A stretch of 44,257 nucleotides of DNA from Bacillus hominis (GCF_018332515.1 NZ_BOQD01000003.1:1-44257); one strand, 5' to 3'. Counted from the stretch's first letter, positions 29,169 through 36,749 are shown. The notes: generated by a model not told the origin, from the letters alone. Translations and numbers: made by a program.

Positions 29169-30254
29169 ATGAGTAACAAAGAAAAAGAACGCTTTAAATC
29201 ACTTGTCGAAAAGCACAAAAAAAATATGCCCTGGTATGTAGTAGAATATATAGAAATGAAAGCAATGCTCTCCCCTGCTACTTTATATGGATATATAACA
29301 GAATTTGAGAAATTTTTTAAATGGATGATTGAGAAACGAATAGCGGTCATAAATGGAAATGTCGCAACTGAAATACATGAAATTCCAATTGAATTGTTAG
29401 AAAGCCTACCTTTAAATGAAGTGAATCGATTTCATATGTACCTTAAGGGTGAAGGTATTGAAATCAAAGCAATTAACAGGACCTTTTCGGCTTTAAAATC
29501 TCTTTTTAAATACCTTTCACAAAAAACTGAAGATGAATATGGGAATAGCTATCTTTCACGAAATGTAATGGATAAAATAGAATTACATAAAGAAAAAATA
29601 GATGCTGCAGCAAGAGCAGATGATGTAGCGAATATGATTTTTAATAATAATGATGATGCTGCATTCCTGCGCTTTCTAGCAAACGATTATGAATTTATTC
29701 TGAAAGAAACTTCTACTCGTAAATACAATTACTTTTTACGTGACAAAGAACGTGATATTGCCTTAATTAGCCTTATTTTAGGTACAGGGCTACGTGTGTC
29801 AGAATTAGCAAGTCTTAGCCTATCTAGCGTTAATTTCCGGCAAAAAACAATCAAAGTGATTCGTAAAGGGAATAAAAAATCATCCATACTTGCTACTCAA
29901 TCCAGTCTAGATGATGTACAAGAGTATTTGAAAGTACGCCAAGAAAGGTATGGTTGTCCCCCAGAAGAAGAAATTATGTTTGTAACAAGGTACCAAGGAA
30001 AATACACCCAGCTTTCTGTCCGTGCCATACAAAATTTAGTAGATAAATATACAAGTGCATTTGATGAAAAACGCAGTCCTCATAAACTACGACATACCTA
30101 TGCTACAAATCATTATAAAGAAAATAAGGACCTAGTATTATTACGCGATCAACTTGGCCATACCTCTGTTGAGGTGACTAGTATTTATACAAATATTAAT
30201 AACGAGAAGAAACGTGAAGCTATTGATCGATTAGAAAAAAGACAATTTGAATAA
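29169..30254 (+). CDS. xerS: XerS-type tyrosine recombinase
   Basis: This 361-residue site-specific recombinase has an N-terminal SAM-like DNA-binding domain (about 20-115; MPWYVVEYIEMK and the SPATLYGY segment are typical of the single-recombinase XerS line) and a C-terminal catalytic domain. Catalytic residues seen: Arg209 (GTGLRVSEL), Lys233 (VIRKGNKK), His305/Arg308 (HKLRHTYAT), His331 (LGHTSVEVT) and nucleophile Tyr340 (SIYTNI). The full set is present, so it should be active in cutting and rejoining DNA, for example resolving plasmid dimers or moving an element. AGAGG lies eight bases before the ATG at 29169, better than the GTG at 29160. It follows the PD-(D/E)XK gene by 27 bases and ends in a strong terminator. 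I did not find a clear dif-like site. Confidence 0.9.
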   Translation: MSNKEKERFKSLVEKHKKNMPWYVVEYIEMKAMLSPATLYGYITEFEKFFKWMIEKRIAVINGNVATEIHEIPIELLESLPLNEVNRFHMYLKGEGIEIKAINRTFSALKSLFKYLSQKTEDEYGNSYLSRNVMDKIELHKEKIDAAARADDVANMIFNNNDDAAFLRFLANDYEFILKETSTRKYNYFLRDKERDIALISLILGTGLRVSELASLSLSSVNFRQKTIKVIRKGNKKSSILATQSSLDDVQEYLKVRQERYGCPPEEEIMFVTRYQGKYTQLSVRAIQNLVDKYTSAFDEKRSPHKLRHTYATNHYKENKDLVLLRDQLGHTSVEVTSIYTNINNEKKREAIDRLEKRQFE

Positions 30255-30292
30255 AAACAGGATACTTCCTTAAGGAAGTATCCTGTTTTTTT
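30253..30292 (+). terminator. Terminator of the nuclease-recombinase operon
   Basis: AAAACAGGATACTTCC pairs perfectly with its complement around TTAA, followed by a run of seven T. It starts at the recombinase stop codon. Confidence 0.9.
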
Positions 30293-30324
30293 ACTGTTGA
30301 ATTTATTACTCTACGATAAAAATC

Positions 30325-30650
30325 TTACCAGCCTGAAACACCAGTTAATACAGCTTGATTGGCTGAATTACATTTATTGTACACTTCCCAATAAGCATCT
30401 ACAATCCAACCCTTTTTATATTCTCTATCAGCTGAAAACGCCGCATATAGTGCTGTGCCTAAATTCACTAATTCGAATTGAGATGCTGACTCAATATTCT
30501 TGACTCGTTCTTGTAAATTAGCTGAAAAGCTTCAATATCCTTTTGTGATGTTAACTGTTGAATTTGTTGGTATAAGTAATTTGAAAGCCCCTTAGCAGGT
30601 ATATTATTTGATAATGCACTTAAAATCTTTTCAAGTAAACTCTTTTTCAT
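30325..30650 (-). pseudogene. Frameshifted gene for a 108-residue protein of unknown function
   Basis: From the ATG at 30650 the frame reads MKKSLLEKILSALSNNIPAK to QKDIEAF. In the next frame it continues SANLQERVKNIESASQFELV to NQAVLTGVSGW and a stop at 30325. The frames join if one base is added to the A4 run at 30525-30528 (T4 on the coding strand), giving 108 residues. Both parts look like genuine protein. I do not recognise the family. It is alpha-helical in look, without membrane segments. The start is weakly supported (GGGGCGGA lies 8-15 bases upstream). A recent single-base loss or a sequencing error are both possible. Confidence 0.65.
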
Positions 30651-30826
30651 CCTTGTTCCGCCCCATTTCAATTTATGTAAACTAAACGTATTAAATTTTT
30701 ATATAATACATTATATCATTATATTATGTATTATATATGTAACCGCGATAAATCACCGTTCAAATTTTCTATCCCCCCTTAACTAAATAAAGGTGAAATT
30801 TTCATATTCACTTAGAGCAATTGCCC

Positions 30827-31222
30827 TTAATCCCAACCACTTTTTCTCTTTTCTTGTTCTATTGTTATACGTTCTTTATATTCATAAGCCTTTATTTCAT
30901 TACCTACATCAATTTGGTTAAAAACATCACTTTTCACGTCTATAATTCGCATCTTTTCATGTGCATATAACGTAATAAGGTGTTTGTCTGGAGAACCTGT
31001 ATCACCCATAAGAGGATTTCCAGGATCGCCTTCGATAAATTTTTTATCAATAACCTTCGCCTGTACTAACCTTCCTTTTTTTACTGTCTCTTCTTCAATT
31101 TCATATTCTGTCATAGCTGACTGTATTGCTGGAAAAACAAACCACACAATTATAATTGTAATAATAGTTACAAAAAAACACACTATAACATTTGCATTGG
31201 TTTTTTCATTAGATTTATGCAT
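30827..31222 (-). CDS. Membrane-anchored hypothetical protein, 131 residues
   Basis: Residues 11-33 form one hydrophobic anchor (VIVCFFVTIITIIIVWFVF), with the remainder probably outside the cell: an acidic linker, then a beta-rich domain (GRLVQAKVIDKKF, HLITLYAHEKMRIIDV, NEIKAYEYKERITI). The shape resembles other small secreted Bacillus proteins with an OB-like strand pattern, but I cannot name a family. AAGGGAT lies about nine bases before the ATG. The neighbours on this strand are a frameshifted gene and another membrane protein, both of unknown role. Confidence 0.65.
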   Translation of the reverse strand: MHKSNEKTNANVIVCFFVTIITIIIVWFVFPAIQSAMTEYEIEEETVKKGRLVQAKVIDKKFIEGDPGNPLMGDTGSPDKHLITLYAHEKMRIIDVKSDVFNQIDVGNEIKAYEYKERITIEQEKRKSGWD

Positions 31223-31434
31223 TATATTTATCCCTTCCCAGTTATGAAAATCACTTCTCTCTTACTTCTACAATTCTTTCTTTACTGAGTTAAATTGCTT
31301 CTTCTTCACTTATAACTTATTAATATTCATCTCGACACTCCTCCTTTCAGAGCGTTAATTGTAAAATAATCTATAAATTAATTATATAATTTATATATAA
31401 CAATTATAAACTTTTGTTTATAACTATCCAAAAA

Positions 31435-31471
31435 TGAAAAGAAGGTACCACATGCCAGCAACTTCTTTTCA
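31435..31471 (-). terminator. Stem-loop after the membrane protein gene
   Basis: TGAAAAGAAG pairs with CTTCTTTTCA around a 17-base loop, about 30 bases past the minus-strand stop at 31501. T-rich ends support a terminator. Confidence 0.5.
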
Positions 31472-31500
31472 AATGCCTTTTATAAACTAACGAATCGGTA

Positions 31501-31893
31501 TTACCCTATTAAGAAATCTATATATAATTCAAAACCTTGCACTAAAAAAATTGGCATACAAATAAAAATTAATCCTAAAATAGATTTGAAAATGTACATA
31601 TCAAGCGGAACTTCTTTTGTATAAGAATAAACATAACCTTTTATCGCAACAATTATTGTGAAAATGAATGTCGCAATACCTACACCAATAGTTAAAAGTA
31701 ATACAATTAGTGGGGGCATTGAACCTCCTATACTTAAGATACTATTACCCATATAATAATTTAATGTAAATATGGTCTCCCATAATAAACAAATGAATGT
31801 AGGTAAATGGTATAAACCATTAGATTTCTCCATTTTTGAATTAGGGTCCTTAGAGATTAGAATTGCATTTTCAAGTAAATGATTCAAACTCAT
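31501..31893 (-). CDS. Membrane protein of unknown function, about 130 residues
   Basis: Three hydrophobic segments are visible (about residues 34-53, 61-85 and 104-125), after a soluble N-terminus with the segment KDPNSKMEKSNGLYHLP. AAAGGAGG precedes two adjacent ATGs; the second (31893) is seven bases away and the first (31896) four, so I choose the second. I do not recognise the family. It is transcribed away from rap, so 31894-32318 should hold divergent promoters. Confidence 0.65.
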   Translation of the reverse strand: MSLNHLLENAILISKDPNSKMEKSNGLYHLPTFICLLWETIFTLNYYMGNSILSIGGSMPPLIVLLLTIGVGIATFIFTIIVAIKGYVYSYTKEVPLDMYIFKSILGLIFICMPIFLVQGFELYIDFLIG

Positions 31894-32318
31894 CATTTAG
31901 CCTCCTTTATATGTTAAACATCTAACAAATTCTTAAATACATTTTTGTTTTTTTAAATTCCTTATTACTGTAAGTATTAGTCTCTAGCAAACTATTTCAA
32001 TTTAAAATTCATTTTCACTTATACCCCTCACTACTTATGCACATTAACAATTATACTCCCTATTAAATCTTATAATCATTATTTATCCTTAACCCTTTTC
32101 TATCCTTGATTATAAAATGATACCCATATAAATTATATAATTTATATATACGAAAAACAACAATGAACTTAATGAAGTTTATTGTTGCTTTGTTCTATAA
32201 TAAACAAATTAACTTTTTATTCAGAATTTTATTGATAAATATGTTAAAATCACTTAATAAATCCTACTTTTCTGCTATGATGGTAATAAATAGGATACTC
32301 TATAGGATGGGGGAATAT
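31894..32318. other. Divergent intergenic region before rap
   Basis: AT-rich, with no gene. Frames reading into rap from 32163 lack a good ribosome binding site. A TATGAT at about 32274 and a TTGATA further upstream are possible rap promoter elements, but spacing does not allow a firm call. Confidence 0.35.
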
Positions 32319-33416
32319 ATGATGATTGTTTCAACTAATGGAAACAATGAAATTACAAAGCTACTAAACGATTGGTATCTTGAAATCCGCTCAAGACGTA
32401 TAGGTAATGCTCATCAATTAAAAGAAATAATTGATACTAAGATTCATAGTATTGAAGAGGATCAGAATTTATTGCTCTACTACTCACTACTAGATTTTAG
32501 ATATCAATTTGTAATTGATAATTTAAGCGTTTCAAAAAGCAGTTTTGACAAAGTTGAAGCTTTTGATATGCCTACAGATAATTTCTTAGCTTATTATTAT
32601 CACTTTTTCAAAGGAATTCATGCCTCTACTATTGGAGAATATCAAATCGCAAAAGAGAGTTATGAAAACGCAGAAAAACTTTTAGACTGCATTCCTGATG
32701 AATTGGAAAAAGCGGAATTTTATTATAAAGTTGGAGCTTTTCATTATGATATATATCAAGGGCTCTTATCTTATCAAAAAGTATCAGAGGCAAGGGAAAT
32801 CTTTGCTCAACATGCTGGGTATGAGATTAATGTCGCTTTTTGTGATAACCTTATAGGCTTAGCTTGTACTCATTTGAGAGAATGGGAACTCGCTGAAGAA
32901 TATTTCACGAAAGCAATGGATATGTTCCAAAAAATAGACGAAGAGCAATTTATTTTAATGGTGCGTCAAAATTTAGGGTTAATGTATGCTACTCAAAACC
33001 TTTCGCCATTAGCTATTAGATATCTTTCAGAAGTAAATCAAAAAATGCCTAACAATTATAAAGCATTATTTATTGAGGCAAGGGAACATATGAAAGAAGG
33101 AAATCACTCCGTTGCAAAAGATCTCATAGCAAAAGGACATTCCGTTTGTGAAGAGGTTGAAAATATAGAGTATCTGCACCATTTTAAAATATTAGATACA
33201 ATGAATGGAGATTTTCCTGCCGAAGCACTTGAAAGGACAGTGTTAGAAGGCGTATCATATTTTAAAGAGCAAGAACTTTTCGAATACATTAAAGAGTATG
33301 AAGAATGCCTTGCTACTGCATTTTATAAAGAAAATAATCATGTTAAAGCAAGTCATTATTTCTATTCATGTTCTCAAGCAGGAAAAAAAGCTTTTGAGAA
33401 GGAGGCATTAAAATGA
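32319..33416 (+). CDS. rap: Rap-family TPR phosphatase/regulator, peptide-controlled
   Basis: The 365-residue protein has the Rap layout: an N-terminal three-helix bundle (LLNDWYLEIRSRRI; IEEDQNLLLYYSLLDFR) and then several TPR repeats from about residue 90 (for example YYHFFKGIHASTIGEYQIAK and LREWELAEEYFTKAMDMF). Rap proteins dephosphorylate Spo0F or block response regulators and are inhibited by a secreted, re-imported Phr peptide. Gln49 in EEDQ matches the catalytic Gln47 of RapB/RapH, so Spo0F-P phosphatase activity is plausible and would delay sporulation. The start at 32319 (or the adjacent ATG at 32322) is chosen because GGGGG lies five bases upstream; the longer frame from 32163 lacks such a site. 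The stop overlaps the phr start by four bases. Confidence 0.92.
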   Translation: MMIVSTNGNNEITKLLNDWYLEIRSRRIGNAHQLKEIIDTKIHSIEEDQNLLLYYSLLDFRYQFVIDNLSVSKSSFDKVEAFDMPTDNFLAYYYHFFKGIHASTIGEYQIAKESYENAEKLLDCIPDELEKAEFYYKVGAFHYDIYQGLLSYQKVSEAREIFAQHAGYEINVAFCDNLIGLACTHLREWELAEEYFTKAMDMFQKIDEEQFILMVRQNLGLMYATQNLSPLAIRYLSEVNQKMPNNYKALFIEAREHMKEGNHSVAKDLIAKGHSVCEEVENIEYLHHFKILDTMNGDFPAEALERTVLEGVSYFKEQELFEYIKEYEECLATAFYKENNHVKASHYFYSCSQAGKKAFEKEALK

Positions 33417-33544
33417 AAAAAACAATTTTCGGTTTAGTTGGTGTAATTACTATTTTTACTTTAATGTTTGGTGCCCAATCCCCTACAGAAACACATAAAG
33501 CTATTGATGTTGTTCAATATGCACACGGAAATCATGGTGGTTAA
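33413..33544 (+). CDS. phr: Phr signalling peptide precursor for the adjacent Rap
   Basis: The 43-residue precursor starts inside the rap stop (ATGA overlap) after AAGGAGG. It has a basic start and hydrophobic signal (residues 1-20, FGLVGVITIFTLMFGA) and a C-terminal signal region ending VVQYAHGNHGG. From memory, plasmid Rap systems of the B. cereus group use closely related C-terminal signals: GHTGG for the pXO1 Rap and a YAHG-type heptapeptide for the pHT8 Rap. The mature signal here is therefore likely GNHGG or a slightly longer YAHGNHGG-type peptide, exported, processed and re-imported by the oligopeptide permease to inhibit Rap. Length and context are classic; the exact cut sites are inferred. 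Confidence 0.9.
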   Translation: MKKTIFGLVGVITIFTLMFGAQSPTETHKAIDVVQYAHGNHGG

Positions 33545-33557
33545 GGTTGTAATTTAA

Positions 33558-33608
33558 TTCAACGAGGGTAAAATTGTACAATATGCTCACGGATATACTG
33601 GCGGATGA
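33558..33608 (+). pseudogene. Second, out-of-frame Phr tail (VQYAHGYTGG)
   Basis: Fourteen bases after the phr stop, a frame reads FNEGKIVQYAHGYTGG and ends with its own stop. VQYAHG-x-x-GG repeats the end of phr with different middle residues (YT instead of NH). It lies in the +1 frame relative to phr and has no start codon or signal sequence, so as written it is not made on its own. It is either a relic of a duplicated phr end or an alternative ending reachable by frameshift. Confidence 0.7.
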
Positions 33609-33610
33609 TA

Positions 33611-33654
33611 AAAAAACAAGGGTCTTCACTTCATTGTGAGGACTTTTGTTTTTT
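33611..33654 (+). terminator. Terminator of the rap-phr operon
   Basis: AAAACAAGGGTCTTCAC pairs, with three G-U wobbles, with GTGAGGACTTTTGTTTT around a six-base loop, ending in a T-run. It lies directly after the second Phr tail. Confidence 0.85.
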
Positions 33655-33699
33655 ATCCCTCCCATATAATAACTATTTTTAAAAAGGAGAAAACTATTA

Positions 33700-33885
33700 A
33701 TGCATACACAAGAAGGTTTTTACAAAAAATTAATAGAGGAACAAAGAGTAGTAACAGTATTCCTAATAAACGGTGTTAGAGTACCTGGAATCATTATGGC
33801 TACGGATAAATTTTCAGTACTGATCTCCAATAATGGTAAACAACAATTCCTTTATAAGCAGGCGATTTCAACGGTTGCTATTTAA
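33700..33885 (+). CDS. hfq: Short Hfq paralogue
   Basis: The 61-residue Sm-like protein matches Hfq throughout: QEGFYKKLIEEQ (alpha helix), VTVFLINGVRVPGII (Sm1) and the Sm2 block KQQFLYKQAISTVA, where chromosomal Hfq has YKHAIST. Hfq forms a hexameric ring that binds U-rich and A-rich RNAs and helps small RNAs pair. Gln4 corresponds to the conserved Gln of the proximal site and Asp in TDKF is kept. The His of the YKH motif is Gln here, and the C-terminal tail is absent. AAGGAG lies about ten bases before the ATG. The B. anthracis plasmid pXO1 also carries an extra hfq, so this fits a plasmid-borne regulator. It lies 46 bases after the rap-phr terminator, with its own transcription unit. Confidence 0.9.
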   Translation: MHTQEGFYKKLIEEQRVVTVFLINGVRVPGIIMATDKFSVLISNNGKQQFLYKQAISTVAI

Positions 33886-34282
33886 ATGATTTTGAACTCC
33901 GGTGTTTCGTTATTTATATGTTCAACTTTAAAAGTGAATTTGAATTATCTTAATGTACGAAGCAACAAAAAAAGAATCCTTAATAAAAGGATTCAACCCA
34001 GGAAAATATAAAGAGAGATACATAAATAAAAAGAATTACTTATATTATAATATAAAAACAAACGAAACATATTGAGAAACAAAAACAAGATTTTATATTC
34101 TTACTATTAAATATAAAATGATAATGAGTCATACACAACTGCTCTTTAATCCTTTTAAAAGAACCATTTATCATGTAGGGGATTCTTTTACTTTATATAG
34201 ATTGTTCTTGTTATAACAATTGTATTTATATAAAATGTACATGTGACTATTTTTAGTTTCTATATCTATCTACCTAAATTTG

Positions 34283-34306
34283 GCCTGTGTATACAGGCTT
34301 TTTTTA
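34283..34306 (+). terminator. Terminator-like hairpin of an unidentified transcript
   Basis: GCCTGT, four bases, ACAGGC, then a run of seven T. It lies about 400 bases beyond hfq with no ORF between, so it may end a small RNA or a long hfq 3' end. Confidence 0.6.
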
Positions 34307-34362
34307 TTTGATATAGAAGAAAAATATTTGCTATACTAAATTCGCACAATAAATGCAAAATC

Positions 34363-34410
34363 ACAAATGAAATAGGGGCAGCCTGGCATAACTGCCCCTA
34401 TTTCATTTGT
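34363..34410. repeat. Perfect 19-base-pair hairpin, GC-rich for its surroundings
   Basis: ACAAATGAAATAGGGGCAG (34363-34381) pairs without mismatch with 34392-34410 around the loop CCTGGCATAA. There is no T-run on either side. No flanking gene explains it. Confidence 0.7.
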
Positions 34411-34657
34411 ATCCTCATAGTTTCCTTTATAAATCTAGTGAATTACATTTCTTCTTGTGTGTTTTTACCCTTATTCCAGGGTTTTTTGCCCAATCGATAA
34501 TATCTCTTTTTTTGTCCACTAGTATCAGCAGACAAAACACAGCTGTATTTTTATATCTTCACTTATATATTGTATTAATTTAAGAAGATTAAATTGTTAC
34601 TTTCGAAAATAACGAAACCTTTTAATCTCCTAGCTAATATAGTGCATATTAATAAAA

Positions 34658-34687
34658 AAGAATACAGTTATATAATCTGCATTCTTC
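34658..34687 (-). terminator. Terminator of the HTH-zinc-ribbon gene
   Basis: On the minus strand, AAGAAT-CAG pairs with CTG-ATTCTT and is followed by T6. It lies about 27 bases past the stop at 34714. Confidence 0.65.
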
Positions 34688-34713
34688 TTTATTAAGTCTA
34701 ATATCTAAGTAAT

Positions 34714-35061
34714 TTAGCCTACATGTTTACTCAATTTAAATTTTGTACTGCATTGAATACATAATACAATATTATTCGATTCAATTATCAAATCACTTTT
34801 ACAGTCTTCGCATTTTAATTTAAGTATCTCTGTCCCTGTATAAATCCACTCTGGTGTTACATCTCCTATAAGTGCAAGCTGCTGGACAATTTCTATCGAT
34901 GGTAAGCTTAGACCTCTAATCCATGAATTTACTGTCCCTTTTGGAATCGATAACCCTTTTTTATTTTTAAGTTTTGCTCCTAATTCAACAAGGCTTAAAG
35001 GCGGGATATGAGAACTTTTAATCTGTTCAATTCGTTTTCCAATTGCTTTTTTATCTAGCAT
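34714..35061 (-). CDS. Xre-type HTH regulator with a C-terminal zinc ribbon
   Basis: The 115-residue protein has a helix-turn-helix of the lambda Cro/Xre type in residues 5-75 (SLVELGAKL; GTVNSWIRGLSLPS as recognition region) and a four-Cys zinc knuckle at the end: Cys84, Cys87, Cys101 and Cys104. Small HTH proteins of this kind usually repress their own or a neighbouring operon. GGTGA lies about seven bases before the ATG. The macro-domain gene lies just upstream on the same strand (53 bases between the two), so the two may be co-transcribed or co-regulated. The metal knuckle could serve dimerisation or sensing; that is inference. Confidence 0.85.
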   Translation of the reverse strand: MLDKKAIGKRIEQIKSSHIPPLSLVELGAKLKNKKGLSIPKGTVNSWIRGLSLPSIEIVQQLALIGDVTPEWIYTGTEILKLKCEDCKSDLIIESNNIVLCIQCSTKFKLSKHVG

Positions 35062-35114
35062 TAATTAATCACCGACTTTACTTATTTCTAACCCAAATAC
35101 ATTTAAGTGGATTA

Positions 35115-35594
35115 CTACTTGTCACTCTCATAATTAACAATAAATACATTAACACTATATTTTTGGAACTTCTCGCATTCTTCTTTAATAAATGCTATAC
35201 ATTTCTCTTTCTTATATCCACCGGATCCACTTCCTATTAGCGGAATTGCTATTGACTTATAGTTCTCTTTAATTAATAATTGCAAAGCGTTTCTAGTAGA
35301 CTCCCTAATTGAATACTCTGAAGCTTTCCAAAATGCATTTATACCAGCGACGTGTATGATAGCTTTACAATCTAAAAATCCAGACGAAGTAATAACTGCC
35401 TCTCCTATTTTTAAGGGACCTTTTCTCCTTACTTCTTCATACACGCTCTTACCAGCCTTTTTAAATATTGTTCTCGAAACACCTGAAGCAATTAATAAAA
35501 ATCCTGGTATGAAGTTTCTATTCCAAGCGTTAACTATTACATCTACTTTATCGCAATAATTTGTAATATCACCATTTTCTATGAAGACCCTCAA
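35115..35594 (-). CDS. Macro-domain protein (ADP-ribose-binding fold)
   Basis: The 159-residue protein is a single macro domain: GDITN and VDVIVNAWN (adenine/ribose side), GVSRTIFKKAG, GEAVITSSG, AIIHVAG and the phosphate loop AIPLIGSGSGGY. Macro domains bind ADP-ribose and some remove it from proteins or nucleic acids. The usual catalytic-loop sequence is modified here (NAWNRNFIPGFLLIASGVS), so binding is safer to claim than hydrolysis. The start is a TTG at 35594, with GGTGG eight bases upstream. It sits directly upstream of an HTH-zinc-ribbon gene on the same strand. Such pairs occur in mobile and defence contexts, where ADP-ribosylation is used; no ADP-ribosyltransferase is visible nearby. 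Confidence 0.85.
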   Translation of the reverse strand: MRVFIENGDITNYCDKVDVIVNAWNRNFIPGFLLIASGVSRTIFKKAGKSVYEEVRRKGPLKIGEAVITSSGFLDCKAIIHVAGINAFWKASEYSIRESTRNALQLLIKENYKSIAIPLIGSGSGGYKKEKCIAFIKEECEKFQKYSVNVFIVNYESDK

Positions 35595-35698
35595 TTTATA
35601 ACCACCCTTCGACTTTAGTAGTAATCTATAAAATCAGTTGAGACTGTGCCTGTTTTTTATGTATTATTATAAACATCTAAAAAGATATAATGATTTAA

Positions 35699-36346
35699 TT
35701 AAAAACCACCACAGTCTCCTCCACCATCACCAGAAGAGCCACATCCCAAGCTAGTAGTATCGTTTTGGAATGCTGAAGTTGTTGTAGCAACGCTTAGTGC
35801 TACACCTAATGCAACTTGTGTCGTATTACTTGTATCATCATTAGATACAATTTTCTTTTTCTTTATCTCTGCGTTTCCTTGTTTTCTAGATTCAGTGTTT
35901 GTAGGCTGAGAAGAATTAATAATGACGTTGCTATTTTGATTAAATACACGTCTCTTACTCTCTTCATCTACTTTATTTCCATCACTTTTACTTCGTTTAT
36001 TCACATAAACAGCAGCGCTCGTTGTTCCTGTTCCATTTTTATTGAATTCATTAGTAGTGTCAAAATTGTTTTCTTGTAAATTTACTATTTTTCTCTTCAA
36101 ATCGAAAATTACATTTCTCACAATTAATGTTCCCGCTACATTATAAATAAGAAAACAAGTGTCAAATAACAAGATTCCTGAAATATACAACTGATCAAAC
36201 AATTCCCTGCCGAAATATAATAAGATAACTAACATGATTTGAACGCTTCCGAAAAATACCCATGTTCCTTTTATTTCTCTTTTTAAACGACTAATTTCTT
36301 CATTTATAGTTTCTATATGAATTTCGTTATATGTTTTTAATTTCAT
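35699..36346 (-). CDS. Two-helix membrane protein with a Cys/Gly-rich tail
   Basis: The 215-residue protein has a short basic start, two membrane helices (about residues 28-47 and 56-80, with LLYFG and FLIYNVAGTLIV), a long Asn/Lys/Ser-rich linker (about 95-170) and the end LGCGSSGDGGGDCGGF. Similar Gly/Cys tails occur in several membrane protein families, but I cannot assign one. The two tail cysteines could form a disulfide or bind metal; a bdbC gene lies two genes upstream on the same strand, which is suggestive only. GGGGTGA lies about five bases before the ATG. It starts 23 bases after the ArsR-like gene stops, so the two are probably co-transcribed. Confidence 0.7.
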   Translation of the reverse strand: MKLKTYNEIHIETINEEISRLKREIKGTWVFFGSVQIMLVILLYFGRELFDQLYISGILLFDTCFLIYNVAGTLIVRNVIFDLKRKIVNLQENNFDTTNEFNKNGTGTTSAAVYVNKRSKSDGNKVDEESKRRVFNQNSNVIINSSQPTNTESRKQGNAEIKKKKIVSNDDTSNTTQVALGVALSVATTTSAFQNDTTSLGCGSSGDGGGDCGGF

Positions 36347-36369
36347 ACAATCACCCCATTAATATATTT

Positions 36370-36663
36370 CTATAAATTTAACACGCTCACAATTTGACAT
36401 GCTTTAGAGTTAGCAATATAGTAGTACATCTCTAACCCTCTTCTTTCAGAACGCAAAATTTTCCCGCGCATTTTAGATAAATGCTGAGATACGGTAGATT
36501 GAGGGACATCTAATAGCTCTGTTAATTGTGTTACATTACAAATTTTGCGGTGTTCTAGCTCCTTCACGATTTGTAATCTAACTGGATGGGCCATAATCTT
36601 TAATAATTCTACATCCGCCTCTGGGATCTTGTACATTTCATTACTTGCTTGCATAGTTGTCAT
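36370..36663 (-). CDS. ArsR-family regulator, PagR-like
   Basis: A 97-residue winged-helix repressor. Core: ADVELLKIMAHPVRLQIVKE, recognition helix PQSTVSQHLSKMRG and wing GLEMYYYI. The ArsR metal motif ELCVCD is absent, and the protein resembles PagR of pXO1 (LLKTMAHPMRLKIVNEL and LPQSTVSQHLCKMRGK, from memory). PagR is a metal-independent repressor of toxin and S-layer genes. Cys42 and Cys89 remain and might respond to redox state. AAGGAG lies about nine bases before the ATG. It lies between bdbC and the Cys-tailed membrane protein, all on the same strand. pXO1 itself carries such a second paralogue. Target genes are unknown. Confidence 0.9.
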   Translation of the reverse strand: MTTMQASNEMYKIPEADVELLKIMAHPVRLQIVKELEHRKICNVTQLTELLDVPQSTVSQHLSKMRGKILRSERRGLEMYYYIANSKACQIVSVLNL

Positions 36664-36749
36664 TTTAATTTCTCCTTTTATAATTTCTTTTTGTTTTAAT
36701 TATCTATTTTTAAGTATGTTTTTTTACTTGATTACATTGTTCATAACTG

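Larger units (their letters stand above)
33886..34713. other. 830-base stretch without a gene, with several stem-loops
   Basis: I see no ORF with support. Structures: GAATCCTT/AAGGATTC at 33974-33994, followed by a T-run on the minus strand; GCCTGT/ACAGGC at 34283-34298, followed by T7 on the plus strand (a terminator); the very strong hairpin at 34363-34410; and the terminator of the HTH gene at 34658-34687. Terminators facing both ways suggest one or more short transcripts start inside this stretch. Confidence 0.5.

Noticed and set aside
30297-30503. 68-codon plus-strand frame after the recombinase terminator
   Set aside because: It is the antisense shadow of the frameshifted minus-strand gene at 30325-30650.
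33565-33608. Second phr as a functional stand-alone gene
   Set aside because: It has no start codon, ribosome binding site or signal sequence in its frame, so it was kept only as a relic or alternative ending.
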